In this document: in pieces, positions 20,178 to 30,165 of the stretch | Layout of the letters: each line of letters opens with the position of its first letter | Position numbering within the stretch: position 1 is the stretch's first letter | Assembly: GCA_023954815.1 (NCBI GenBank) | Contig: JAGSHB010000013.1 | Span: 1 to 64,000, forward strand | Direction: 5' to 3' | DNA: 64,000 nt | DNA from: Myxococcales bacterium | GTDB lineage: Bacteria; Myxococcota_A; UBA9042 | Notes under the pieces: generated by a model | What the model saw: only the letters and a program-made list of their open reading frames with translations | Database searches by the model: none | What the model was told of the DNA's origin: nothing | Made by a program: the position numbers and the translations under genes

Positions 20178-21050
20178 ATGATTTCATTTCAGTGGCAGGG
20201 GTTGTCGGTCCAGTTAGACGATCAGGGCGCGCTTCGCTTCAACGGACAGACCTCGGCTGACGCCGTTGCGCTGCAAGCCCTCGGCGACGTACTCGTAGCG
20301 ATGGGTAAGCTCGCAGCACAGGGGGCGGCGGGGCAACTCCACAACGCGAGCGGCTCTCAGCTGTCGACTTCGAGTCCTGGAGTCTCCCAGCCCGTGGCCG
20401 CGGCGCCGACGCCGCCCGCAGCTAGCCTCACCCCATCGCCAGCCGCCTTCAACGCGCTGACCAAACCCGGTCCCGACCAGACGTCACGATGGCTCGCATC
20501 TGGCGGGGCCGCGCAGACAGCGGCGACACCCGAGTCAAATGACTCACCGACGAGCCGCCCCCTGCTTCCTTCCGGCGAAGTGGTCAAGCCTGGCCCAAAG
20601 CAGTTGGCCGCATTCCTGGCCGATGGCGGTCAGGAGCGAGCCTCGACATCCGCCCCAGCGGTCGCGGCGCCCGTCGCGGCCACCAAGCCTGGCCCGGCGC
20701 AGACCGCGGAGTTCCTGTCAGCTGAGAATACGCCCGTTCCGGGTTCAACTGAGCCCGCACAAGCTGCCGGTGACGCTCCGGTTCAACGCTCGCCGCGTGG
20801 CCAACTACTGCGCGAAATGCAACGCTGGCTGGGTGAGCGCGGCGCGCCAGCAACCGTCAAGGAGCTGGTCGCTGCCGCAGAAGCCGAACGCTGGAGTCTT
20901 GCTGCTAACGTGGAGCCGTCCATCCAGAGCACGCTGCGCAAGCGGGCGGACATCTTCCTTCGCAACCCCGACGGCACCTTTGCGCTTCGTGCTGCACGCG
21001 CACCCGCCAGGGTCGTACGCCGGCGCCCAGGCAAGCAGTTCGACAGATAG
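20178..21050 (+). CDS. Hypothetical KPGP-repeat protein with HARE-HTH-like C-terminal domain
   Basis: TKPGPDQTSRWLASGG / VKPGPKQLAAFLADGG / TKPGPAQTAEFLSAEN repeats; C-term PATVKELVAAAEAERWSLAANVEPSIQSTLRKRADIFLRNPDGTFAL. Confidence 0.7.
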   Translation: MISFQWQGLSVQLDDQGALRFNGQTSADAVALQALGDVLVAMGKLAAQGAAGQLHNASGSQLSTSSPGVSQPVAAAPTPPAASLTPSPAAFNALTKPGPDQTSRWLASGGAAQTAATPESNDSPTSRPLLPSGEVVKPGPKQLAAFLADGGQERASTSAPAVAAPVAATKPGPAQTAEFLSAENTPVPGSTEPAQAAGDAPVQRSPRGQLLREMQRWLGERGAPATVKELVAAAEAERWSLAANVEPSIQSTLRKRADIFLRNPDGTFALRAARAPARVVRRRPGKQFDR

Positions 21051-21067
21051 GGCACGGCGATTTTGAG

Positions 21068-21691
21068 CTAGTCCGCGTCGGTCCCGGTGCTATCGAGGCG
21101 AGCCATGAGCGCTGCTTCTCGAGCGGCGAATACCAGATCGCTGACGCGGTTTTCATCTGACGAGCCCAACTCGACAAATTCGAACGCTGCCTCTGGGTTC
21201 GTACGAAGTGCCAAGGCGACGCCCTGAATCGGACGGTCGCTGCCGGCGAGTGGCCTCAATTCGAAGCGCACGCGTGCACCAGAAGGGATAGGCAACCCAT
21301 CCGGGACACGGAAGCCGGCCGCCGAGAGATTTTCAATCGCCGGCACCTCAATCCAACCGCCGTCGACAAGAAGTCGACCGCGCATGGGAACGTGCGCTCG
21401 AACGAACTCCCGACGCTCGCCATGACCGGGCTCGTGAGCTGACGTGAGGTAAAATGACGACGGCAACACCTCTTCCACACGCATCGCCCAGTGAAACAGC
21501 CGACGATTCGCTGTGAATAGGACCGTCGCTTGTGTCCCCATGGTGATGGGGGCCTCGCGAAGACTCCCGTGCCGCTGGAGCCACATGCTGCCCTGGTCTA
21601 CGGTTCCCGCTTTGGTGACATCGCTCAACGGGACACCCCCGATGTCGAATTGGACCATCACCCTGTCGTGTTCGTGGGGTCGTACGTTCAT
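21068..21691 (-). CDS. PilZ domain protein
   Basis: RREFVRAHVPMRGRLLVDGG…ENLSAAGFRVPDGLPIPSGARVRFEL. Confidence 0.7.
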   Translation of the reverse strand: MNVRPHEHDRVMVQFDIGGVPLSDVTKAGTVDQGSMWLQRHGSLREAPITMGTQATVLFTANRRLFHWAMRVEEVLPSSFYLTSAHEPGHGERREFVRAHVPMRGRLLVDGGWIEVPAIENLSAAGFRVPDGLPIPSGARVRFELRPLAGSDRPIQGVALALRTNPEAAFEFVELGSSDENRVSDLVFAAREAALMARLDSTGTDAD

Positions 21692-21818
21692 GAATGTCCC
21701 TTCGCGCCCAGCAGGCGGTCGGTGCCAAGATGCAAACATCGCGACGATCCTTCGACTCCTGGCCGATCACAGCCAAGCGCCCGTCATAGGTATGGATTAT
21801 CGGGAGCCGTTTGCCAGT

Positions 21819-23828
21819 CTAGAGCGCGTCGCGTAGCTCGCGGACGATGCTTTTGAGGTCGGAGCTGCGCCCGGTGCAGACGTCGAGCCCCTCCTGCATC
21901 TGCTCCATTCCCTCGGCACGCTCTTCCGCATCATCGCTCTTGATCTGATCAAAGGCGTCCGTGACCTGCATGAAGTCACTGCGGAACCCACTGATGGCGC
22001 TGTTGAGTTCACCGACCAACTCGACGATTGTCTCGGAGGTGCCGCCGCCACTGTCGCCGCCACTTGCAACACTAGCCTCAGCCGCACTCAGTTTGCCCTG
22101 CAACTCTTCAACGTGAGCGAGCGCGTCGGCCAAATCCGCTTCGATTTCTGCGATCTTACCATCGTCGGCGCCAGCCCCAGCGCTACTGGCATTGGCAGCC
22201 TGCGCACGTGCAGCGTCCAGATCCTTCAACAGCTTCTTGATGCGCTTCATGTTGGCGCTCGCTGCGTCTTCCAAATCGTCGCGGTCGGTCTCCAGACTCT
22301 CGATCTCTTCCTTCAACGACGCCATCTCTTTCGTGGAGGCGTCACTGACTTTCTGAAGTTCAGCGAGTTGCTTGGTCAACTTCTCTAATTCCGCCGGGTC
22401 GGCTCCAGCAGCAGGCGCATCGGCTTCGGCGACCGCCGTCTTCGCATCGGCGGTCTTGGCGGCGTCCTCCGCCGCTTTGACCTTGTCTTGCTCCGCTTTT
22501 AGCGAAGATTTCAACGTCTCAATCTCAGCCAGAAGCGCGCTATCGTCCGATGCTTCCGGCGCGGGTGCCGCCTCGGCAGCTGCAACAGAAGCCTTGAGCG
22601 CGGCGATCTCTGACTGCGCAGCGGCCAATGCGGCCTGAGCTGTCGCAGCGGCGGCGCTCGCCTTCGAAGCGTCTCCACCCGACGCACTCGAAGCCTTGAG
22701 CGTCTCGATCTGCGTATCCTTCATCTCCTGTGCTTGCTTGAGCATGTCGACCTGAGAGCGCAGCAATTCGGCGAGTTGCTCCGCATTGCGGCGACCAGCA
22801 CGGGCTTCTTCGTACTTCTCACGCGTGTGCTCGACATCGTCACGCAAGGCTTCAATGTCGTCTTCGAGTGCCTGAATCTGACCCTCATCAGCGGACGAAC
22901 CGGCAGCTTCGGCGAGCTCTGCTGTCAGGCGGGCTACCTCGGCCCGTGCCTCATCAGCATCCGAACGCAACTCGTCCACCTCAGCGCGCAGCTCCTCTAC
23001 CTCGGTTCGGGCGCCCTGGGCTTCCTCGTTCGCGGCGGTGAGCTCCTCCTGCAGCGGCTCCAGCGCGGCCTTCGCTGTCTCGAGCTCGGCCTCCATGGGC
23101 TGCAAGCGAGCAATTTCGGCTTCCAGTCCGGGAATTTGATCTTCGCCGGTGGCACTCATGCGACTGCTCAATGATTCGAGCTCGATCTCCAAGCTGTTGA
23201 TCTTGTCCTGCCGCTGCTCCAGGTCGCGCTCACGTGTTTCGAGTTGCCCACGCAGCTCCTCGATCACATCTGCGTCCGAAGCCGGTGGAGGCGGAGGCGG
23301 CGCAGGAATCGGCGGCTTTGGCGGCGGCGGCGCAATGTCCTGCGGAGGTGGCGGAGGTGGTGGAGGCGGCGGAGGCGGCGGAGGCGGCGCAGGGTAATCA
23401 AAGTCCTCCAGCGCATCGGCGAAGCGCGTGGCGTCGGCCTCCTCTTCGTAGGCCTCTTCCTCGTACTCCTCCATGGTGTCGTCGAATGCCTCGCCGCGGG
23501 CCTGCGCCAACATGCGAAGATCTTCGTCGTCGAGATCGAAGCGCATCTCAAAATTGCCGCACATGAAGAACTCGCCATCCTCCACTTCGACCGGATCCTG
23601 CGGTTTGAGCCGCTCGTCTCGGTAGTACGTGCCGTTTGAGGACCCGTTGTCCTGCAACCAGTACTTCTCGCCATCGAAAAACACCCGAGCGTGCTGCCGA
23701 GAGACGCTCTGGGTCGACGTGCGAATGCTGCACGTACGGTGGCGACCAACCATGACCTCGGGGTTGTCTGGGCCGACAACCATCTCGAGAGGCTCACCAT
23801 TGTCACCGATGAAGCTAATGCGTGCCAC
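21819..23828 (-). CDS. FHA domain protein with polyproline linker and long coiled coil
   Basis: VMVGRHRTCSIRTSTQSVSRQHARVFFDGEKYWLQDNGSSNGTYY; run of 15 Pro; Glu/Ala-rich coiled coil. Confidence 0.88.
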   Translation of the reverse strand: MARISFIGDNGEPLEMVVGPDNPEVMVGRHRTCSIRTSTQSVSRQHARVFFDGEKYWLQDNGSSNGTYYRDERLKPQDPVEVEDGEFFMCGNFEMRFDLDDEDLRMLAQARGEAFDDTMEEYEEEAYEEEADATRFADALEDFDYPAPPPPPPPPPPPPPPPQDIAPPPPKPPIPAPPPPPPASDADVIEELRGQLETRERDLEQRQDKINSLEIELESLSSRMSATGEDQIPGLEAEIARLQPMEAELETAKAALEPLQEELTAANEEAQGARTEVEELRAEVDELRSDADEARAEVARLTAELAEAAGSSADEGQIQALEDDIEALRDDVEHTREKYEEARAGRRNAEQLAELLRSQVDMLKQAQEMKDTQIETLKASSASGGDASKASAAAATAQAALAAAQSEIAALKASVAAAEAAPAPEASDDSALLAEIETLKSSLKAEQDKVKAAEDAAKTADAKTAVAEADAPAAGADPAELEKLTKQLAELQKVSDASTKEMASLKEEIESLETDRDDLEDAASANMKRIKKLLKDLDAARAQAANASSAGAGADDGKIAEIEADLADALAHVEELQGKLSAAEASVASGGDSGGGTSETIVELVGELNSAISGFRSDFMQVTDAFDQIKSDDAEERAEGMEQMQEGLDVCTGRSSDLKSIVRELRDAL

Positions 23829-24002
23829 GCGAGACTCCTATTGAAGGGCGGAGGCCGCCCGGATCGTCAATTGACGCATCAGCCCCGGGTTGACTCGCCT
23901 TTTGGGTAGACGGGACCTGTGCGGGAGGGCTGAAAGCGCGCGCGAAACTAGCACGGAGCGGTGGGTACGGACAACGGGGGTCTTTTTTTTGTGAGGCCGC
24001 CC

Positions 24003-24030
24003 TTGACACCCCAAAGCCCCCTCTTACTTT
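24003..24030 (+). promoter_or_regulatory. Candidate housekeeping promoter upstream of dnaK (TTGACA-N16-TACTTT)
   Basis: Direct motif match in the intergenic region ahead of dnaK. Confidence 0.4.
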
Positions 24031-24180
24031 GCCGCTGCGATCGGGAAGGGGATTCCCTAGACGTTTCAGGGCATTTTCAATCGGCGACCAAAATCAGGTG
24101 TGCGCGGCTCATGTTGGGCACACACAACTGATGGAAAATCGTGCGAGTTCCCGACGCCCCAACAACCCGGAGAGGATATC

Positions 24181-26079
24181 ATGGGCAAGATCATCGGAAT
24201 CGATCTCGGTACCACCAACTCGGTGGTCGCTGTCATGGAAGGTGGCCAGCCAAAGGTCATCGCAAATCAGGAAGGCGGTCGCACGACCCCGTCCGTGGTC
24301 GCGTGGAACGACAAAGGCGACGTGCTCGTCGGTCAAATCGCGCTGCGCCAAGCTGTCGTTAACCCGACAAATACGGTCTTTTCGGCCAAGCGCTTCATCG
24401 GCCGGAAGTTCGCTGAGGTGAAGAGCGAGCTCGACCACGTCCCGTACACCGTCAAAGGTGCGGACAACGGCGACGCGCACGTCTTCGCCGGCGACAAGCT
24501 GATGAGCCCCCCGGAGATCAGCTCGAAGGTGCTCAAGAAGCTGAAGGAAGCGGCCGAGGCCTACCTCGGTGAGACCGTCAGCGAAGCCGTCATCACGGTA
24601 CCCGCCTACTTCAACGACTCGCAGCGTAGCGCCACTAAGGATGCTGGCCGCATCGCTGGTCTTGAGGTCAAGCGTATCGTCAACGAGCCCACCGCAGCCG
24701 CTTTGGCCTATGGTCTCGACAAAAAGGAAGAGGAGACGATCGCAGTCTTCGACCTGGGCGGCGGTACGTTCGATATCTCCATCTTGGAAGTAAGTGACAA
24801 CGTCGTCGAAGTGAAAGCCACCAACGGCGACACCCACTTGGGCGGCGACGACATCGACAACGTCATCATTCGCTACTTGGTCGACGAGTTCCGCAAGGAC
24901 CAGGGCATCGAGCTCAGCAACGACAAGATGGCCATGCAGCGTCTCAAAGAGGCCGCTGAAAAAGCCAAGAAAGAGCTGTCGTCGACGCAAGAGACCGAGA
25001 TCAACCTCGCGTTCATCACCATGGACGCGACCGGCCCGAAGCACCTACAGACGCGCATCAGCCGCGCCACGCTGGAAGGCCTGTGCGACGACGTCTTCAA
25101 GCGTCTCGTCGAGCCATGCCGCCGCGCGCTGGCTGACGCTGGCACCAAGACCTCGGACATCGACGAAGTCATCCTAGTCGGCGGTTCCACCCGTATCCCC
25201 AAGGTGCGTGAGATCGTCAAAGAGATCTTTGGCAAGGATGCCAACCAGTCGGTGAATCCCGATGAGGTTGTCGCCCTCGGTGCTGCGGTTCAGGCTGGCG
25301 TGCTCGCTGGTGACGTGAAGGACATGCTGCTCCTCGACGTGACCCCACTTAGCCTCGGTGTTGAGACTATGGGCGGTGTCATGACGCCCCTGGTCAAGCG
25401 CAACACGACTATCCCGCACCGCAAGACCGAGATCTTCTCGACTGCAGAAGATGGTCAATCGGCTGTGACCATCAAGGTGCTCCAGGGTGAGCGCGAGATG
25501 GCCCGCGACAACAAGCTGCTCGGTCAGTTCAACCTCGAGGGCATCCCCCCCGCGCCCCGTGGCGTCCCGCAGGTCGAGGTCACCTTCGACATCGACGCCA
25601 ACGGCATCCTGCACGTGGCTGCGAAAGACAAGGCGACTGGCAAAGAGCAGAAGATCACCGTCCAGGGCGGTAGCGGACTGTCGGGCGACGAGATCGACCG
25701 TCTCGTCAAAGAGGCCGAGGCCAACGCCGAAGACGACAAGAAGGCCCGCGAGGCCGTCGAGCTTCGCAACCAGGCTGACGCCACCGTCTACCAGATGCGC
25801 AAGACGCTAAAAGACAACGGCGACAAGATCTCCGACGAGGACAAGAAGGCACTAGAGGCATCGCTCGACAAGGCTGAAAAGGCCCTGAAAGACGACGACC
25901 TCGAAGCCATCAAGTCCACCCAGGAAGAGCTCAAGCAGGCTGCGTACAAGCTCAGCGAGGCGATGTACGCCGGCCAAGAGGGCGAGGGCGAGGCTGCTGC
26001 AGCTGGTGCCGATGCATCGGCTGACGCCGCCAAGGATGACAACGACGACGTGGTCGACGCGGAGTTCGAGGTCAACTAA
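24181..26079 (+). CDS. dnaK: Chaperone protein DnaK
   Basis: [42 protein letters not shown]-terminal [11 protein letters not shown]. Confidence 0.97.
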   Translation: MGKIIGIDLGTTNSVVAVMEGGQPKVIANQEGGRTTPSVVAWNDKGDVLVGQIALRQAVVNPTNTVFSAKRFIGRKFAEVKSELDHVPYTVKGADNGDAHVFAGDKLMSPPEISSKVLKKLKEAAEAYLGETVSEAVITVPAYFNDSQRSATKDAGRIAGLEVKRIVNEPTAAALAYGLDKKEEETIAVFDLGGGTFDISILEVSDNVVEVKATNGDTHLGGDDIDNVIIRYLVDEFRKDQGIELSNDKMAMQRLKEAAEKAKKELSSTQETEINLAFITMDATGPKHLQTRISRATLEGLCDDVFKRLVEPCRRALADAGTKTSDIDEVILVGGSTRIPKVREIVKEIFGKDANQSVNPDEVVALGAAVQAGVLAGDVKDMLLLDVTPLSLGVETMGGVMTPLVKRNTTIPHRKTEIFSTAEDGQSAVTIKVLQGEREMARDNKLLGQFNLEGIPPAPRGVPQVEVTFDIDANGILHVAAKDKATGKEQKITVQGGSGLSGDEIDRLVKEAEANAEDDKKAREAVELRNQADATVYQMRKTLKDNGDKISDEDKKALEASLDKAEKALKDDDLEAIKSTQEELKQAAYKLSEAMYAGQEGEGEAAAAGADASADAAKDDNDDVVDAEFEVN

Positions 26080-26103
26080 GACCAGCACTCGATTGGTTAG
26101 GCG

Positions 26104-26150
26104 CGGCGCCCGGTGCTGAGGACTCCTCGCACCGGGCGCCGTTGCTGTTA
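26104..26150 (+). terminator. Strong GC hairpin between dnaK and the J-protein gene (terminator/attenuator)
   Basis: CGGCGCCCGGTGC…GCACCGGGCGCCG perfect 13-bp arms plus inner GAG/CTC, followed by TTGCTGTTA. Confidence 0.65.
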
Positions 26151-26212
26151 GAAGGCTACTTTCATTCGGTAAATTCGGGCTTCAAGCGCAATTCCGACGA
26201 GGATCTCTGAGC

Positions 26213-27151
26213 ATGGCAAACGATTACTACGAAACGCTAGGTGTCGCCCGAGACGCGAGCGCCGACGAGATCAAGAAGGCCTATCGCAAGCTGGCGATGA
26301 AGTATCACCCCGACCGCAACCCGGACGATGCCGCAGCCGAGGAGCGATTCAAGGACGTGTCGACGGCCTATGCCGTTCTGAGCGACGACGACAAGCGCAA
26401 GCAGTACGACACGTTCGGGGACTCCAGGTTCCAACAGCAGTTCAGTACGGACGACATTCTCCGCGACTTCAACATCGACGACATCTTGAGCCAGTTCGGG
26501 ATGAAGAGCTCCGGCTGGGGCTTCAATGGTGGCGGCGGACGCGGTGGTCGCGGCGGCGGCGGCGGCTCGATCTTCGACATGTTCGGCGGCGGCGCACGTG
26601 GCAGTCGGGCGGGCCAGCGGCCACAACCCAAACCGCGCGGCCGCGACGCAGAGGTCGATCTCACCGTCAGCTTCCACGAGGCGATGAAGGGTGCCGAACG
26701 CAGCCTCACGGTGCATATCGACGGTGAAGACACCACGCTGAAGGTCCGCGTCCCGGCTGGCATCGAGAGCGGCAAGAAGCTACGGGTCAAAGGTAAGGGC
26801 CATCGCGGCCCGGCCGGTCCCGGCGACCTCTATCTGGTGGTGGCGGTTGCAGACGACGATCGCTTTGAACGCAAGGGCAACGATCTGCACACGGTCGCCG
26901 AAGTGCTCCCGAGCGTGCTGCTGCTCGGTGGGAAGGTCGACGTCGAAACACTCGACGGCGCCAAAGCCCTGCGAGTGGGTCAGGGCACAACCTCCGGCAA
27001 GGTCCTGCGCGTCCGTGGGGCTGGAGCCCCTACCCTAGGCAAGCCGTCTGAGCATGGCGACCTGTACGTCCGCGTCGAGGTACACGTGCCCTCGCCACTA
27101 GACGAAGCCCAACTCGAGGCCGCTGAGGCACTGAAAGCCGCCGGCCTCTGA
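26213..27151 (+). CDS. DnaJ/CbpA-type J-domain protein
   Basis: [39 protein letters not shown], Gly-rich linker, DnaJ C-terminal domain without CxxCxGxG zinc repeats. Confidence 0.9.
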   Translation: MANDYYETLGVARDASADEIKKAYRKLAMKYHPDRNPDDAAAEERFKDVSTAYAVLSDDDKRKQYDTFGDSRFQQQFSTDDILRDFNIDDILSQFGMKSSGWGFNGGGGRGGRGGGGGSIFDMFGGGARGSRAGQRPQPKPRGRDAEVDLTVSFHEAMKGAERSLTVHIDGEDTTLKVRVPAGIESGKKLRVKGKGHRGPAGPGDLYLVVAVADDDRFERKGNDLHTVAEVLPSVLLLGGKVDVETLDGAKALRVGQGTTSGKVLRVRGAGAPTLGKPSEHGDLYVRVEVHVPSPLDEAQLEAAEALKAAGL

Positions 27152-27287
27152 GAGCCGAGAAAACAGGCCCTCGGCCCCCCTATCCACACTGAAAATCAAC
27201 GCGCCGCAAGCTGAACGATGTGTCTTGACACGTGTTGGCCCGGCGCGGGACTCTCCGCCCGTTCAAAAGTGATGGCTGGAGGCCAAG

Positions 27288-28112
27288 ATGATGTCGTTTC
27301 GCAGTGCGCTGGTTGTCGCCACCTTGCTCATGCCCACCCTCGTGGTGGCGGGTAGTCCTGTGAAGAAGCTGGTCTTTTCAGATCCAGCTGGCGACGACTT
27401 CGGCCCCGGCTCCTACACCTACCCCACCCACGCCGTGTACGCCCCTGGCAGCTTTGACCTGCGCAACGTCGAGATCACGGACAAGGGCGCCACAATCCAG
27501 TTCAAGGTCAAGCTCGGCGCCCGGATCAAAGACCCATGGAATAGCAAGGACTGGGACGGCAACGGCTTTTCTCTACAGTTCGTCCAAATCTACATCGACA
27601 CCGACCACAAGGCAGGCAGCGGCTTCACCAAACCCTTGCCCGGTCTCGGCGGCGCCAAGTTTGCTGCCGACGAGGCGTGGGACAAGCTGGTGCTCATCTC
27701 CCCCCAGGGCAAGACCCGCCTTGGCCAAGAGGTGAAGTACAAGGCGCGCGCCATGCGGAAGTCTGTGGTTATCCCCCGCAAGACCCGGGCGCGTGGCAAG
27801 ACCCTGACTGCGATCGTGAAAAAGAGCGACCTTGGCCCCATCGGCGCCAACTGGGGCATCCAGGTGGTCGTGCAGAGCAATGAAGGCTACCCCGCCAAGA
27901 AGGACATCCTGACTCGGCGCGTCAACCAAGTCCGTGGTGAGCACCGCTTTGGTGGTGGCCACGACACGGCCTGCGATCCTCACGTCATTGACATCCTCGC
28001 GGGCAAGGCAAAGGGCGAAAAGACCGAGATCGCCGCTCAAAAGCGCACGTTGGCCTACACCTGCAACAAGAAGCTCGCCACGCTACCGATGATTTACGCA
28101 AGCAAGCGCTGA
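27288..28112 (+). CDS. Exported protein with glucodextranase C-terminal-like domain (PF09985-like)
   Basis: Signal peptide; FSDPAGDDFGPGSYTYPTHAVYAPGSFDLRNVEI…VQIYIDTD pattern. Confidence 0.7.
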   Translation: MMSFRSALVVATLLMPTLVVAGSPVKKLVFSDPAGDDFGPGSYTYPTHAVYAPGSFDLRNVEITDKGATIQFKVKLGARIKDPWNSKDWDGNGFSLQFVQIYIDTDHKAGSGFTKPLPGLGGAKFAADEAWDKLVLISPQGKTRLGQEVKYKARAMRKSVVIPRKTRARGKTLTAIVKKSDLGPIGANWGIQVVVQSNEGYPAKKDILTRRVNQVRGEHRFGGGHDTACDPHVIDILAGKAKGEKTEIAAQKRTLAYTCNKKLATLPMIYASKR

Positions 28113-28173
28113 CCGGCGCTCACGCCCGCCTCCCCTTCGAATCTAGCCCTGCTCCCTGCCTGAGAGAACGCGC

Positions 28174-30108
28174 ATGCGACGGCACGTCCTGCCCCGAATT
28201 GTGGTCCTGCTTGGTACCCTCGTCATCGCGACGACTGCCCATGCAGATCTCAGTCGCTTCGATATCGGCGCGCGGATCTATACCAAGCACCTGTACACCA
28301 ACGACGACACCCAGGGGCTGTTGTGGCTCGGCAATCCATTTTGGTTTGACCAGATCAAAGGTGGCAATGGCGTCGGCAGTGAGCTGGAGCTGACCTTCAA
28401 GGGCAGAGCGAGTCGATACGTGACGGCGGGCGCCCGCGTCGCATCCCGATTCGGCGAGCGTTGGCAGGACTACTGGGAATCCGGCACCCGGATGTACGGC
28501 AACACGGTTAACACGTCGGGTGACTCCGTCGGCATGAACCGGGCCTCCTACCTCAAACTGCGCGGCACCTGGGTGCAGGTACAGCCCGAGTGGGCGTTCG
28601 TCGATTGGCTCAGGGTGGGGTCTTCGGACCTCGGCATGTTCAATCCGTGGACCATCGGTAAATTGCGGTACATCGATCGCGACAATGGTCGCGGCTACTT
28701 CCTAAGCGGGCACTTGGGTTCGCAGCGTCAGTTGACCTGGATCGCCGCCGCCATCGCGTTGCCCAAGCTGTGGGTTGGCCCTTGGTGGTCGACCGGCCTC
28801 GGCGATCCTGAGCTCGTCAATCCATTCTGGTCCCGCGATTGGGCCTACGCGACAACGATACGCTGGCGGCCGACCGAGGGCACCGTGCTCAAGCTGACCG
28901 CCGACATGACTCAAGATCTGGAGACCGATCTCTCCGATCCCGACGCGCTGGGGTCCACAAACCCCAACTGTAAAGACGCTCTGGGGTCTCAGATCCCCGG
29001 TTGTCAGTCCGACCACGCCGTCGACCTCTATACGCGCTACCACTCGGCCAACGCGACCCTACAGTTGGAGCAGGAGCTCGGCGAAACCACCCGCGTTGAC
29101 GGTACCTTGGCCTACAGTCGCCAGCGGATCGACACCCGCCTCACAGGTAACGGCGTCGCCAAAAACCAAGGGATTTCACCGGTTGTCTACAAGGATACGG
29201 ACGCCTTCGCCGGCACCGTGCGCTTGGCTGCGGATGATCCGTGGGAGATGGGGCTGTCCTTCAAGGCCGAGTACTTCAACATCGGCCAAGATTACAACGC
29301 GATCTTCGGCGCGCGGCGTGAAGCTGACGTTTTGCTCACCGACGGCTTTTTAGGCGGAGGCCAACTGCCAACGCTGAACTTAGCAAATGAGTTCGTCGAC
29401 TTCGGCGAGGCCTGGGTCGAGAGCTGCATCGGTTGGCACGGCGGAACAGGCGTCGCGACGTTTGAAAACGAGGATGGCGACCTCAAAGTCGACGCTGAAT
29501 ACACCTACATTACCTACAATACCAACGCACAAGATCGCGACGTAGACACGACCTACCCCGATTTTCTGCACTCCGACGGCTACACCGATATTGGCCTGTA
29601 TGACTTCGCCAACGTGTACGATCGCGGCCGCGACCCCCGCTCGGTCTATCGTCGTAACCAATGGCGGCGCAGCCAGATCGTCATGCTGAGGGCGACCAAA
29701 CAGCTTGAAATCGGCCGTGGTTTGGAGATCAAATTCAAGGGAAAGTACATTCGTGACGAGGACTACCGGCGACTCGATGGGGCCGGAGCCAAGGACGACG
29801 ACTACAAAGGAAACATCTTCATCGCACGGCTGCAGGTGGCCATGCCGGTGACCGATGGCTTGAAACTTGCAGCAGGTACACAGATAGACCGCTGGTACGA
29901 AACCAACCGGCGTGGCACGTTGGAACTCGGTTACGGGGATGACGTGACAAAGCGGCACACCGCTTTCGCTCAGGCGCGGTACCACTTCGGTGGCTTTCGC
30001 GCCGGCTATCACTTGGAGTATGTTCACAAGCTCCAAGAGCGGCAGCGAGAAGGCGACCAACGTTGGTCGGTGTGGCGGTCCAAAGCGACGGTGGAGGTGG
30101 CTTGGTAG
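28174..30108 (+). CDS. Outer-membrane beta-barrel protein
   Basis: Signal peptide; many alternating amphipathic strands ending in an aromatic C-terminus (WRSKATVEVAW). Confidence 0.65.
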   Translation: MRRHVLPRIVVLLGTLVIATTAHADLSRFDIGARIYTKHLYTNDDTQGLLWLGNPFWFDQIKGGNGVGSELELTFKGRASRYVTAGARVASRFGERWQDYWESGTRMYGNTVNTSGDSVGMNRASYLKLRGTWVQVQPEWAFVDWLRVGSSDLGMFNPWTIGKLRYIDRDNGRGYFLSGHLGSQRQLTWIAAAIALPKLWVGPWWSTGLGDPELVNPFWSRDWAYATTIRWRPTEGTVLKLTADMTQDLETDLSDPDALGSTNPNCKDALGSQIPGCQSDHAVDLYTRYHSANATLQLEQELGETTRVDGTLAYSRQRIDTRLTGNGVAKNQGISPVVYKDTDAFAGTVRLAADDPWEMGLSFKAEYFNIGQDYNAIFGARREADVLLTDGFLGGGQLPTLNLANEFVDFGEAWVESCIGWHGGTGVATFENEDGDLKVDAEYTYITYNTNAQDRDVDTTYPDFLHSDGYTDIGLYDFANVYDRGRDPRSVYRRNQWRRSQIVMLRATKQLEIGRGLEIKFKGKYIRDEDYRRLDGAGAKDDDYKGNIFIARLQVAMPVTDGLKLAAGTQIDRWYETNRRGTLELGYGDDVTKRHTAFAQARYHFGGFRAGYHLEYVHKLQERQREGDQRWSVWRSKATVEVAW

Positions 30109-30165
30109 GGCAGCAACCGAAATAGGTTACAGTCACCAAGACACAGTAGGCCAAGGAGAGATGCG

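Noticed and set aside
23270-23400. GGAGGCGG-rich tract as a non-coding minisatellite or CRISPR-like array
   Set aside because: Explained as antisense of the polyproline linker codons in the FHA protein.
23981-23990. T-run (GGGGGTCTTTTTTTT) upstream of dnaK as a terminator
   Set aside because: No adjacent stem-loop, and it lies between divergent genes.
24109-25044. 311-aa minus-strand ORF opposite dnaK
   Set aside because: Antisense shadow of a highly conserved gene.
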